A stretch of DNA of 64,000 bases from Aldrovandia affinis. Lineage: Eukaryota > Chordata > Actinopteri > Notacanthiformes > Halosauridae. Numbering within the stretch: the stretch's first letter is position 1; each line of letters opens with the position of its first letter. The stretch covers positions 744,001 through 808,000 of the forward strand of contig JAINUG010000088.1 of NCBI GenBank assembly GCA_029706075.1, given 5' to 3'. The translations under genes were made by a program, and so were the position numbers. Positions 22,985 to 34,757 of this stretch are shown in pieces. The notes beneath the pieces are model-generated. The model did not search any database. It was not told the DNA's origin and saw only the letters and a list, made by a program, of their open reading frames with translations.

Positions 22985-25900
22985 ATGTCGTATTCTGTTA
23001 CGTTACAAAGACAACTGATCGATATTATGGAAGTTTTGGCCAAAGCGGCGGTGGCAGATATTTGCAAGCTTTTCGACGAGGAGTCCGCGGTGTTACGATG
23101 GGAAATGTCTCGCAGTCAGTACGAGAATGACGCTTTGAATAAAAAATTACTGCATATGGAGAGAGAGTTGAGGACTGCCCGAGGCCACGGAACGGAAGGA
23201 GTGCGAAAAATGTCTGTGAGTCTCTCCACCGAGGTACAGACCGGCGATGAAACGCAAGTGGAACAAGGTAAAGTATCTAGAGCTAGCTATGTAATGTCAG
23301 TTTTCAAAATATGTTTCCATGGCACGTTACGAAGCAGTTAAAGCGATTTAAATAACCGTTTATATTAGTTTGACTATATATTATATTAGCTGACACTTCT
23401 TGGCCTCAATTTTTAGGGGTGGAGCATTCCCCCGCTATAAACTGTGTCTCGGGAAAGGAGTTTTGCGTGAATTTGTGGAGAGATGGAGTGCCCATCGTGC
23501 ATGAACCTGATGATGACAGTCCGCTGCAGTCAGTCACCAGGGCCGAGGTCAGTTCGCTCAAACCTGCAAGCAATGTAATGCTATGTTTTCCATATTTGAT
23601 GTGTTTATTTTTCATACTAATAACTTAATGGTGATCAATAAGCTTAGATTTTGTTGTATTATCTGTCTACAAGTATTTGTATTAGTGACTGACCATGCAG
23701 TGTCTCTTGTCTGGTTGTCCGTCTTTTCCAGGCAATCTTCATTATAACATAATCTTCATTGGGATGGAAAATAACATGCCCAAATTCATTGCAGTTTCCA
23801 GGTTTTTTGGTATAACTAAGCAGGTTCTTGTGGAATCAGTCTGTTGGTGGTACACTGAACCTGGTTATATTACGAAAAAGTAGCTCCAGATCTATGCGCT
23901 CCAGCCCAGCTATTGTAAAGAGGAAAAAATTGTGTTTTAACGGCCATGACAATCACATACAAGATGAATCCTTACGGGGACTTGAAAAAAGATTAACACA
24001 AGTAGGTGTGTAACGGTACATGTTCGTTACAGGACTTTCGGTTCGGTACGCGCTGTAAACCGAACGAATGCAATCTTGCTTTAATCACTAAAGGCCTCTA
24101 CATGCATTTACTTAATTTGTGCGACTTCTCGCGCAATTCAACAATGGTGCAAGCACTCTGCAATATATACCTCTGCAAAGGCTATGCGCAGCCTATGCAA
24201 CATGGTGTCCTTACACTTCTGTACACTAGTATTGTATTGAACAAGGTCAATAACGTTTTCATGAAAGCAGGGAAACTCCTGTACCTTCGAACTTCTTCAG
24301 CCAATCTTTCCTGAAGCTGTTTCATTTTATACCGTCAAACAAATTATGCTAGCTATCAACCCTCATTCCAGTGGTTTTACACCCACTAGCACTACGAAAC
24401 ACAGCAATTCCTATAACGTTTAACCCTCAACCTGAGAGTTGCTCAAAAAGCTTGGTAAGAAAACATGCTCAACTCAAATTCAAGTAGTCTAATATACGGA
24501 GGTTTTTTTTGCTCTTCGTATTGTTTCATGTAAATATTAAATTCAAAGAACTGAAACTTCATATGCCGCCACCTTTGAGATCTGGGGGAAAATAGGGTTA
24601 CTATCCATATATGGGTCGGTGACGCTTTAGGTTTTCAAAACATAAAAAAATGTAGCAACAGATTAAGTTATTTAAAGTGTCTACTTTACATTCCAAGTAT
24701 TTTTATTCAAGAATTTTACTAATTACGTACTTTTTATACGTTTTATCAGATTCTACTCCTGAAAAATGTCATTCGGTAATGTTTATTTTTTTTGGTAAAT
24801 TAATTAATTTTAAATTATTTTCTTTTAACACAACTCAACTAAAATCCATTATTAGACTAATAAGAATTGATCACAGTAGACAAATTTCCATCAAACAAAT
24901 ATTTAATATGGAATATCTGTTTTAGGTGAAACAACTCCACTTTCGCAAAGTCAGTTCTCTAACTTTACAACAGAAAAGTGAAAAAAGATGATACATTAAT
25001 TTAATATTCATATTGTTCAACCATTTGTGACTATCATCAGATATTTTGGTGGAATAAATGATCAATTAATTTTTTTATATTTAATTTCATTGTTTTACTT
25101 AATGACTTGTTTTGTTTCTCTGGATGACATTCAGCTTTTTTGGTAAATGATTCACTGTAATATGGTATCATCTAAATTGAATCACATCCTGATGCACGTA
25201 CATACAAAATAGGAAAAGACAATCCCACAAAACAATAAAATATTTTTAAAAACAACAATAACAACATCAACTTAATCATAACAACAACAACAACTGGCCT
25301 GCTAAATTTTTTTATAAAAATGTATTCTTAATATCTAATGGTAGGAAGAAGCTTGGAAATACTCTTATTGTGGCTGAAAGCCCACTCTGGCTCAGTTGGT
25401 CAGCCAGTAGTTTGATATTCTCAAGGTCAAAACAGGCACGTGTTTCTGTTACTAGCCTTTGGCTCAGTGACAACAAATGGATGAAGACGTACACACTGCC
25501 GGTCCAACAAAGATTATTGTCATGTAAATGTAATTTTTTTTTTTTTTTCAGATTCAAGTGCAAAACATGACAAAAAAGTGCAACAACAGAACAGTTCAAG
25601 TGCAATGGCTGGTAAACACAATAGACAGGGAGGTAGAGCAGTGCAAAAAAAGAAAATAAAGTTCAGTGGTCAGTCTCAGGGAGGGGTGGGGGAGGGCAGG
25701 GGAGACCAGACTTGTTGACTAGGCGTGCTGCTGGGAAAAAGCTGTGTCTGTGACGTTCTGTTCCCGTCTTAGGCAGCCGTAGCCTCCTTCCATGAGGCAG
25801 CAGGGTGAAGAGGTTGTGACCTGGGTGGGAGGGGTCCGCCATTATCTTCCTCGCCCTCCTCAGAGCCCTGGTGTTATGTAGGGACTCGAGGGGGGGGAGG

Positions 25901-28900
25901 GCGCAGCCAATCACCCGTTCCGCCGAGCGTATCACCCGCTGCAGCTTGGCCTTGTCCTTGACCGTAGCCGCAGGGAACCAGGTGAGGATGGAGAGGGTGA
26001 GGATGGACTCAATGATGGCGGTGTGAAACTGGGTCATCATGGTCCTTGGCAGCCTGAACTTCCTCAGCTGCCACAGGAAGAACATCCTCTTCCGGGCCTT
26101 CTTTGTGAGGGCATCGATGTTCAGCCCCACTTCAGGTCCCGGAGATGGTTGTGCCAAGAAAGCGCCATGACTCCACCGAGGCCACCGGGTGCCACCCAGG
26201 TTGATGGAAAGGGACGGGCTGCTTTCCGTCTAAAATCCACTACCATCTCCACTGTTTTAAGAGCGTTTAGCTCCAAGTTGTTACAGCTGCACCAGCTCTG
26301 CAGTCGCTTGATCTCCCTCCTGTAGGCAGACTCATCCCCCTTGGAGATGAGACCCACCAGGGTGGTGTCGTCTGCGAACTTCAGGAGCTTGACCGACGGG
26401 TGGAGGGAGATGCAGCTGTTGGTATACAGGGAGAACAGTAGGGGGGACAGAACGCAGCCCTGCGGGGAGCCGGTGCTGATGGACTTTAGGCTGGAGATGT
26501 TCTTCCCCAGCTTCACCCGCTGCGACCTGTTGGACAGGAAGTCCGTAATCCACCTACAGGTAGAGCTCTCTGTCACTCTCACTCACTCTCTCACTCTCTC
26601 TCTCTCACTCTCTCTCACACACACACAAACACACATACAGATGCACACACACAAAGAATACCAAGGGGTAACTTAAAATGTCAGGACATTGTAAGGAGAG
26701 AGAGACAGAGAGAGAGAGATAGACAGAGAGAGATAGACAGAGACAAACTCGGTCAGAAACTGTGCCACTGGATACTATACACAACTGCCTGAACTATCTC
26801 CAGGACTAAATAACCCAGGGGCCCAGATTAGCAGTCGTCCTATCGTCTCAGACGACTAAAAATGAAGAAGGACGACCTTCGATTTCCAAGTGATCGTCCT
26901 GCTGACGACTGTGAATTTAGGATTTAAAAAATTATTATTATTAGCTAACTGGAACTATTTCTGTTTTACACTCACATCGTAACAAACACGTCATGCACGG
27001 ATATTCCAAAATATTTACAGAAGTTCCAAATGGGAAAAGCCACACATTGTCACTCACATGCAGTCTGTGCTCACCGTGTTTGTTGTTGTTGCTATGCCAG
27101 ACTGCAGCAGTCAAGCAAGTTCACAGATTGCGGCACATAGACACAACAGTGAGAACCAGCTGGTTAGTTAGCTAGCTAACGTTAGCGTCCACAGACATTG
27201 CGTATCAATATCTGTTGTTGTTAGTTGCTTGCTAACACAAGACTTAGTAAGTGATCATGCATTTATGACTTACCAAGCCTTTAGCAAGCAATAGCCATGA
27301 ACACTAGCTAGCTAGTTACTGTCTATATTCAGTTCAGTGAGCCCTCCCGCCAGGCTAAAGAATCACTGTGATTTCCCTGCAGTGATTTCTCATCACCGTC
27401 CCACAGTCCAAACACAATTAATTCCCACATCCCTGCTTGGTTAAATCTAGGAATTATTAGCTAGCTATTACGTTAGCTGCCATTAGTGGTGGGCGTTACG
27501 GTTCCTTTCAGGGACACAGATCCTTTGACTCAGTTTCCTAAAAGGATTAGTTCACGGATTCGTTCAACAGTTCCTTCACTGCTATCATTCAGACTCCCGC
27601 AAATGAGAATGAGAGTTATGCAGTGACTGGGTCCGACCCCGTCAGTAAATATTGTTTAACTGAGTCAATCATTAAATTGAAACTACGATTACATTTACAT
27701 TTTAAGCATTTGGCAGATGCTCTTATCCAGAGCGACTTACAAGATGTGCATAAATACATGGTAGGAGCAATCATAGTTAGCGCAAGAGATCAGTGCAGTA
27801 ATACAGCGATAGACATCATTGCAGGCAGCTGCGATTAATTTTAAGGGACCGTGTAACAATAGGATAAATAAAAACAATAAAAGCGTAATATCAACAACAC
27901 TGATCATATTTAATTGGTAACATGGAACAAACAACCTAAAAATAAAAGCCTTTCACGGTTAATTTCTCAGATCAGAAGGTGTAAAAAATCTCCAAATGTA
28001 AAAAATCATAAACAAATACTTGAAAGGACAACCTTTCTAAGTAGGCTACATATTACCAAGTGATCATTCACATGGACTAAAACGTCCATTAATACATTTA
28101 GCTTATGTGCCACCTAGGTATTTATGTTGGCTTACTTAAGATGTGACTTGTATTGTGTCGGTTTCCTGCATCATAGCCTACATTGTTCACCAAGCTATCT
28201 GCACCAGTATTAAAACAATGTTCACCTCTAGAATTATCAACAATGTTGTGATACATTCATATAGTCTAGCATATTATTTTTGAATGAAGGAATATAATGA
28301 TGTGGTTTCATTTCTCGAGTTGAGACTAGACCAAGTTTGCAACTCTGCCTTAAAAAATATTGCGACGTCTCCATTGGGAAATTCACGGTTTATTTATTTA
28401 CTAATTGGGAGTAGGCTATAGGCTAAGTGTTTATCAGATGTAACTGCTGGGCTAAGCAACTAGTGTAAACCAGTTGCTTTTAATTTTATACTCAGTCTCA
28501 GGCAAGTTTGCCATTGCAATATGAAGACATTATGGGGAGGGAGAGACGTAGAGCTGCAGCGACTACATAAGGCTAGTATCTCATTCCGGATCCAGACCCG
28601 TGGAACGAGGAACGAGAGCAACAGCATGTCCAGTTCCAGTTCCTTCTCGGATTCGGTCCATCACAGATTCGGTCCTCAGTCAGTTCCAGCTCAGGAACTG
28701 GAGTTGCTGTTGCTTTCGGTCACCCTGACGGGAGGGGCTCAGAGAGCATGCCCCTCTCAAGCGGTTCAGTGCTGTCGTTGGCTAATGGCTACTACAGACT
28801 AGAGCACAATGGTGGAAATGGTTCAATAGGAGGAGTCGCTGCAGTTTCAACAAATGGCAACTTTAGATTTAACCAAATAAACAAATCCGACACAGATGTA

Positions 28901-31736
28901 AGTCAGCTTCTTTCGTTCACCAAACAAATTTGTTCAAAATGAACGAAACGTTCACGAATGACACGCCACTAGCTGCCATACCACACTCTAGTTGGGAATG
29001 GAAAAATCTCTCTCGTTCGAGTCCCGACTAGTGTACGTTATGATATACTGTACAGTCAGAACACAGGTTGCTAACGTCACCTGCGGGCACCCATCAGAGC
29101 TTCACTGCTACACAGTCCCATGAGCACATTCTACACAAGTCAAACATAAATATCCGTGTAGAAAATAAATAACCGTCGTGTCTATCTTTGGGCTATATAC
29201 GACGTAGTGATCGAATTTTCAAAGATGTGGAGATTTATTGAGGGTGCAAGTCCACCCCCCACTAAAAAGGCTAAAACCAAAGAAGATCAGCTAAAATAAG
29301 ATTCAGAGAGCAGAGATTGCACTTTCCAGGAAAATTGGAAGGTGAATAGACCAAGGACAAGTAACTTTTAGGAAGGACAAGTATCTTTTTTGAGATACTT
29401 GCCCTTTGACAAGTATTAATTTTACCCTAATCTGGGCCCCTGTAGCACCATGACGCCTTTCTTTCTTCCTACCTAGCATCGCTTCCCTTGCAACAGGATT
29501 GGCCCTGAACTTTGCCCTGTAACAGGTGCATCTCTCTTTATTAGAAAAAGGCATCTGTAAAATAATGGAAAATGTACCAAAATATGGAAAATGGATAAAA
29601 ATAGAATTTAATCTTTTAATGTTGTGCATTACATATGAATATTGTATTAAATAATTAATTAACTTAAATAAAAAATACACAAAGTCATTGATTCAGTCAT
29701 TCAGTAACATGGATGACATCTTGGTGAAACAACTGAACTGTGTTTCTGATTGACGTGACCATGTTGCCAAATGACACATTTCTTACATAATCATTTCTAA
29801 CAGGCAATTTCCTGGCTAACTATACAAATCACTAACTTTTACCATAACTTTTAAACATATATTTCCATATGCAATAATGTATTTTTTCATAAATTACGTT
29901 TATAATCACTTTTTGGATTTTGTCCTAAATGACAGGCAAATCTTTGCCATTTGTACTTGAGAGCAATAAGGGAAAATTATCACAAAATTAGGAGTGAATT
30001 ACTCACCTTGCCTCCACTTGTACTGCCCTTCAGGGGGTCTTCTTTGTGATGTAACCAGTTGTCACCTGGCCATCATCATGTGATATGACTGAAAATGGCA
30101 TTTGATGAAATCTGAGTTTGTGGACAAAAGTTCCTTTTATTTTTTGATATCTTAGAAAAAATATATATCTTGACCATTCTTTTATATGACTTAAGGAACA
30201 TTTACTAAATTATGCCAGGAGTGTTAATTTATTTTTCATGATATTTGTTTTACATTTTAGAACAGTTTTTCATGTTAGATTTTTAGTGCGGTGACAGTGT
30301 TGCCGAATTACATTTTGGCACTTCAACACAATTAAATTGTCTAAAAACGTAATTGTTTAACATAAGCATTTACTTTGTTCTATAAAGCAAACATGATTCT
30401 ATGAATTCATGTAAAATTTGTACGCATTCATTATAATTCAAATTAATTATTGCTTGTAGACACAAAAATTCCCATGGCACATCATTGACCCATATATCTA
30501 TGCGCCACTGTTACCCATTTGCCTCGCCAGATCGCAAGAAATGCTTATGCGTGAGATCTGGGGGAAATAGGGTTACTATCTAGCCACAACCCTTGAAGAC
30601 CCTCCCATATCATTCAATCTCCTGTTTGTGAACATTACGGTTTCCCTGTGAATTACAGTAGCAATGGACAAAGACAGGTGGATTGGACGAAAGCAGAGTG
30701 CAGGCATTGTTTAACTGAGATCGGGTATGTCGCTGGCAGTACGTTGAACTTGCTTACTCATTTTAGACGGCATCACCCAAAACTGAATATCACTGGTACA
30801 AGGAAAAAACTGAGTGGAGTGCAAACCCAGCTCTCCATGGCATTTAAGCAGCCTCGCGCTGATAATCGAGACGGTCAAAGCAATAACAAACGCCATAGGT
30901 GTTTTATAGCAGCGGATCTGCGACCATACTCCGTTGTCGAGAACACGTCTTTTAAACATGTTGGAAGTAATTGAGGCCCGCTACGAAGTTCCGTCTCATC
31001 CACATTTCTGTACTTTGTTCAGTCAATTATGGCCAATTAGCCACTGTTTACAAAGTTCATAATAAATGAAAGCAATTTTATGTTTTGCATTTCTTTTTTC
31101 TCCCCGCTGTACTGAACCGTTACTTTAGTTGTCAACCTTGACATAAATCAATCATCTTTATTTTGTTAGCATCATTTGAAAGTAAGATATCACACAGCAC
31201 TTCACAGTGGGTATTTACCAGAGGGGAAAATCCCCTGCAAAAAACTATTTGAGCCAATGATCTTTTAAAGATTTTGTTTCAGATTTTTTCCCAGTTTAGT
31301 AGCCAATTACACCCTCTCTTTTCATGTCAATCTCCCCTCTATTGTGAGTTCGCTGCCATAGCCTTGAGACCGGCAGTGAGAAAGGGGATGTACCGCCTCC
31401 TCCGAGCCGGCACTCGCCAATCCGTCAACCCCAGTACACAGAGCCACTCCTATACGCAGTGAACCTATATCGCCGCACCCTAGTGGCACTCTCTGCCAGA
31501 CCCGATACTGGTGCAGCCAGTGGAATTGAACCCCGGTCGCAGTGGCCAGCGTAGAACGTTGTAACCGCTAGATCACCCTGATGTACCTATTTTGCCTTTA
31601 AGCCAGGGTGTCCTAATACTAAGTAAAGTAAAATGTTAGTTCTGTTTAGAATTAATATGCCTGATAGAATCTTAATGCCTGACACCTTTTAGTATTTTTT
31701 AAGAATGATGAGAATTTGAATCAGCACATGGCCAGA

Positions 31737-31796
<60 letters not shown>

Positions 31797-33308
31797 TGTG
31801 GTGTGTGTGTGTGTCAGAGATGGGGTCTGTTTAAAGTAATCGTCTCACTCGTATTGCAGTCCACAGAGGAGAGGCCTGATTTATTTCTTATAAAAGAGGA
31901 GAAATTTGAAGAAGACTTGGGGAACAGTGACTCACGGAGTGGAATGGAGATCAGTGGGGAGAGTAAGTGGAGACAGAAAAATGGTTGAGTTAACACAGTT
32001 CATGTGAATTGTTATTATTGTTCTTATGCTAATAGATTCTATTATGACCTATCATAAGAGGAAACCCAATTTCCAAGTACAAATAGCCATTACTTCAGAT
32101 CTTATAATAGTGGAAACTTGGAAACGTATCTGCAGATTAGCTTCTAGAAAAACACAGCTTTTTTCTTTTATTTAAAGACAATTCTACATATTTAAAAATA
32201 TTAAGCATACATGTTAAAAAACTAAGCATATTCAGTAATGAAGTAGCAGTTGACCTTTTAGTTGTTAAACAGCCATTTCCCTTTTCCCCCCCATTGCTCC
32301 ACTGTTTATTAACATCTACCTTTCCTGACAGCAGTTTCCGAACCTGATGCTATTGCTGTAGAGGGATCTCACACTGAACATCAACACTGTGAGGATGAGT
32401 GTGATTCACATTCTACCACTTCAGAAGGCCCAGAGGAACAGGATACATATCCCATACCTACAGTGACCACAGCAGAGGCAGAAAATGAAGGTGCTTGTGG
32501 ATATTTCCTTTGTGGTGAGAGCGTCGACGTGGCAAATGAGACAATGACCCGCGGGACAACTGGCACAGAAAATCAGTTCATTTGTACATACTGCGGAAAG
32601 AGTTTCATTAACTTTAGTCAGTTTCAGAGGCACATGCAAATTCACTTTAGAGGGAAACCGTATGGTTGCGCTGAGCACGGGAAGAGTGACTCAGATAAAA
32701 TGGACATAGCACTTCATCAAAATGTTCAGACTGAAGAGGAATCTTTTAGAAAAGGTAACTTTAGTTGTGTTTACTGTGGCAAGAGTTTCTCTAAAAAACA
32801 GTGTTTTAATGTGCATCAACGCATTCACACTGGAGAGAAACCATACCATTGCTCTGAGTGCGGGAGGAGGTTTTCCAAGAAATGTAATCTTAATTTTCAC
32901 CAGCGCACTCACACTGGAGAGAAGCCATTCAGATGTTCCAAGTGTTGTAAGAGTTTCTCCCAGAAATCTAATTTAAAAAGACATGAAGAGAAACATGTTC
33001 AGGCTGCACAGAAAGCCCTTAAAAAGAGTCTTTTCAACTGTAGGCATTGTGGGAAGGTTTGTGTTTCTCCTTCTCATCTTGAAATACACCAACGCACTCA
33101 CACAGGAGAGAAACCATACCAATGCTCTGAGTGTGGGAAGAGTTTTGCCAAGAAATGTAATCTTAATTTCCACCAGCGCACCCACACAGGAGAGAAACCA
33201 TTCAGGTGTTCCATTTGTGGGAAGTGCTTCTCTCAGAAATTCAATTTAAAACGACATGAAAGTGTTCACACTGATGGGAACCCATCTATAGAGAGTGTGT
33301 TCAGTTGA
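22985..33308 (+). CDS. C2H2 zinc-finger protein, four coding exons
   Basis: Exons are 22985-23267, 23417-23547, 31860-31962 and 32332-33308 (283+131+103+977 = 1494 nt, 497 aa); in the last, CAGCAG allows a 3-nt shift of the acceptor. Donors AAG|GTAAAG, GAG|GTCAGT and GAGA|GTAAGT and acceptors TTTTAG, TTGCAG and GACAG keep phase. The start [17 protein letters not shown] is chosen over an upstream in-frame ATG (22895) because it opens a conserved-looking amphipathic region. Residues 1-70 are a helical, coiled-coil-prone N-terminus seen in many fish zinc-finger proteins; 95-215 are acidic and carry FCVNLWRDG and a LFLIKEE patch; about 255-485 hold the fingers. Seven fit C-x2-C-x12-H-x3-H with TGEKP linkers; a second-position finger (CAEHGKSD...) has lost its second Cys and histidine spacing. 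No KRAB, SCAN or BTB domain. Probably a nuclear DNA-binding regulator; targets unknown. Confidence 0.85.
25640..26575 (-). mobile_element. Rex1-like/jockey-superfamily LINE fragment (RT 3' half)
   Basis: Minus-strand frames 26582-26121 and 26157-25663 give the RT palm ([17 protein letters not shown], then [17 protein letters not shown]) and the C-terminal domain ([49 protein letters not shown]). One frameshift near 26140 separates them. FADD is intact, but the endonuclease and the RT N-terminus are missing. Closely related to the 42155-42950 fragment. Confidence 0.8.
27484..28971. mobile_element. hAT-type non-autonomous element with 8-bp target duplication
   Basis: The termini TAGTGGTGGGCG and, inverted, TAGTGGCGTGTC bound 1488 bp, and the perfect octamer GCTGCCAT flanks both sides (27476-27483, 28972-28979). 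Eight bases is the hAT signature. Subterminal sequence contains repeated GTTC/GAAC motifs. An inverted L2-tail-like segment lies at about 27690-27745. There is no long coding frame. Confidence 0.85.
27690..27745 (-). repeat. L2-tail-like segment, inverted
   Basis: ATTTACATTTTAAGCATTTG, then GCAGATGCTCTTATCCAGAGCGACTTAC is the reverse complement of the L2 end at 41225-41285. It lies inside the hAT element at 27484-28971. Confidence 0.65.
30648..30974 (+). pseudogene. BED zinc-finger fragment of a hAT transposase
   Basis: About 108 codons: [11 protein letters not shown], then the hydrophobic stretch, then [12 protein letters not shown]. This is the C-x2-C...H-x4-H pattern of BED fingers with the aromatic residue just before. 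It is preceded by an acceptor-like GTGAATTACAG. It stops before any RNase-H-like catalytic region, so it is a remnant. It lies inside intron 3 of the zinc-finger gene, in the same orientation. Confidence 0.65.
31283..31590 (-). mobile_element. tRNA-derived SINE, second family
   Basis: On the minus strand a head with B box GGGGTTCAATTCC (about 31520-31535) lies at the right. The body ends at the left in a T-rich TTTTTTCCCAGTTTAG, the complement of an AATTGGGAAAAA-type tail. The same tail style is seen in + orientation at about 60225-60250. Confidence 0.55.
31740..31815. repeat. (TG)n microsatellite next to a zinc-finger gene acceptor
   Basis: About 35 TG units with two GG interruptions, ending 45 bases before the exon at 31860. 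Confidence 0.95.
32332..33308 (+). CDS. Terminal zinc-finger exon
   Basis: Carries all fingers. Order: FICTYC (finger 1), a decayed finger YGCAEH, FSCVYC, YHCSEC, FRCSKC, FNCRHC, YQCSEC, FRCSIC. The C-terminal three fingers repeat the preceding three (see finding), which implies internal duplication. The stop is at 33306-33308. Confidence 0.9.
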
Positions 33309-33867
33309 GTCAATTGTGGCAAGGATCCCAACAGGATCACAGGAACGAAACCACCCAGATGTGTAGTCGCCACAATAAAACGGATGAATAAAACAGATTA
33401 TTTATCATGGAATGGCACGTTTGATGTAAAGCGTGGAAAGTTTTTCTTCTTAGTATTTTGGAGTTTGGTGGAAAAGTGAGCACTCCCGATTTTAGTGTAA
33501 GATGAAAATAACGGCCTTTGCTTTGTTTGGCCTGTCTTGTATAGAATGTGGGTCCTGAAAGGTCCGTTATCCTAATTAATCATGTTCACGTTCTCTTTAG
33601 GAAACCAGGAAATTGACTTGGAATAAACTGGATTTCGATATTCAGCAAAGTTTGCACAAGGAATTTTTTTACTTTTTGTTGCCATGGTGTTGATTGCTAT
33701 ATTGGTTGTCATATGGCACTGTTTATATCATGATTTTGTATAATATTTGCATGCAGGAAAAGTTTTTTGACCGTCTCAAGTATTTGATCAAAGCCGTACA
33801 ATGTTGGCTTAATACATTCATGAAAAATCCATACAATGTTTGTGATCCAACTGAACTTTGTATATAA

Positions 33868-33873
33868 AATAAA
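33868..33873 (+). terminator. Polyadenylation signal AATAAA of the zinc-finger gene
   Basis: AATAAA lies 560 bases after the stop codon, in TATATAAAATAAACACAC, with a T-rich stretch (TCTTTTTTCTTTCTG) about 20 bases downstream. An earlier AATAAA near 33373 is an alternative. Confidence 0.5.
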
Positions 33874-34757
33874 CACACATTTAGAAATAAATCTTTTTTC
33901 TTTCTGACTTCTGAATGATTGTTTTATTGCAAAAATACACCTGAATGAATTGCTGTTGATGGCCTTCCATATTATTATTTTTTTAAAGATATTTTGACAA
34001 GCTGAGGATTAAAGAATAGATTTTCTTCATAAAAACTAAAATAAAAATACAGACCAACTACCACAGGATTATTGGATAGCCCATAAGAAAATATATTGCA
34101 GAAAGACAGCCACTACAATTCTTACAATGACTAGTATAGGGGAATTCAGAACAGGCCAATCATCTAAGCAAGACTGCACACACGGGCATAACATAAGGTA
34201 TGTGGTATGCGTTTTCTTCCCTATAAGTTATGGAACCTACAGGAGTCTAAATGGCCCATCATGGCCCATCGAGTCATGTGTGGGATGATGTCACTGCACA
34301 TGCAGGCATTCTCCCTGCAGGTTGGGCTGATGGCAATCTCCATTAATGCCAAGCAAATAGTGCCAAGCAAAGGAGCATTAAAGCCAGTGTCAAGTGTCGT
34401 CTCCTTTTATCATAGTGAGGGAAAATAATCGGATGAGAGCTCTAGAGATTTCTATCATACACCTTATGAATATGTGGCGTATATCATCAGGCTAAAAGGT
34501 AGATTGATGATGATAGAGATTTCTCTCTTTGGAAGGAATGAGAGAGGCCACCTACAATTTACAAAGTATGAATAAATATCTAAAAAATAACAACCTTCCA
34601 TACATTTCCAGTTCATTGTTTAACCACAACAAGCCCTTTATCTGACTGAATTTAGTAACACTACTCTTGGGATTCAGTTATAGAGAAGGTGTCTGTGTTG
34701 GCTGTGCGATGCACAATGGTCAGAAACTTGAACTTGAAGGTTTCAGTCCCTTTTGTA

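Larger units (their letters stand above)
26816..29443 (+). mobile_element. hAT-like element with CAGGGGCCCAGATTAG termini
   Basis: The left end CAGGGGCCCAGATTAG (26816) is repeated in inverted orientation at 29428-29443. At 29225 a short + frame, [20 protein letters not shown], followed after stops by CTFQENWKV, resembles the start of the ZNF862/TTF-finger-type hAT transposases of fish. Most of the transposase is gone, and a second hAT element (27484-28971) has inserted inside. A clean 8-bp duplication was not found. Confidence 0.6.
24577..30580. mobile_element. About 6 kb insertion bounded by a 28/29-bp direct repeat
   Basis: GAGATCTGGGGGAAAATAGG continuing to GTTACTATC (24577-24605) recurs at 30553-30580 with one A fewer. 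Just inside the left repeat is CATATATGGGTCGGTGACG; near the right end (about 30486-30502), reversed, is GATATATGGGTCAATGATG, so the inserted segment has imperfect inverted termini. No transposase was recognised. It encloses the LINE fragment at 25640-26575 and the hAT element at 26816-29443. Class unknown. Confidence 0.5.
24002..31130 (+). mobile_element. hAT-like element in the zinc-finger intron, broken by later insertions
   Basis: The left part starts near 24002 with GTGTGTAACGGTACATGTTC; the right part ends near 31130 with GCTGTACTGAACCGTTAC. These resemble the ends of a common fish hAT family, although the right terminus is eroded. Between them, 30648-30974 encodes a BED-type zinc finger (WTKAECRHC...HFRRHHP), usual at the N-terminus of hAT transposases. 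The catalytic part is missing. The middle (24606-30552) is a later insertion. The outer limits are approximate. Confidence 0.5.

Noticed and set aside
29303-29680. 125-codon minus frame
   Set aside because: Spans the hAT right terminus and AT-rich flank; no conserved motif.
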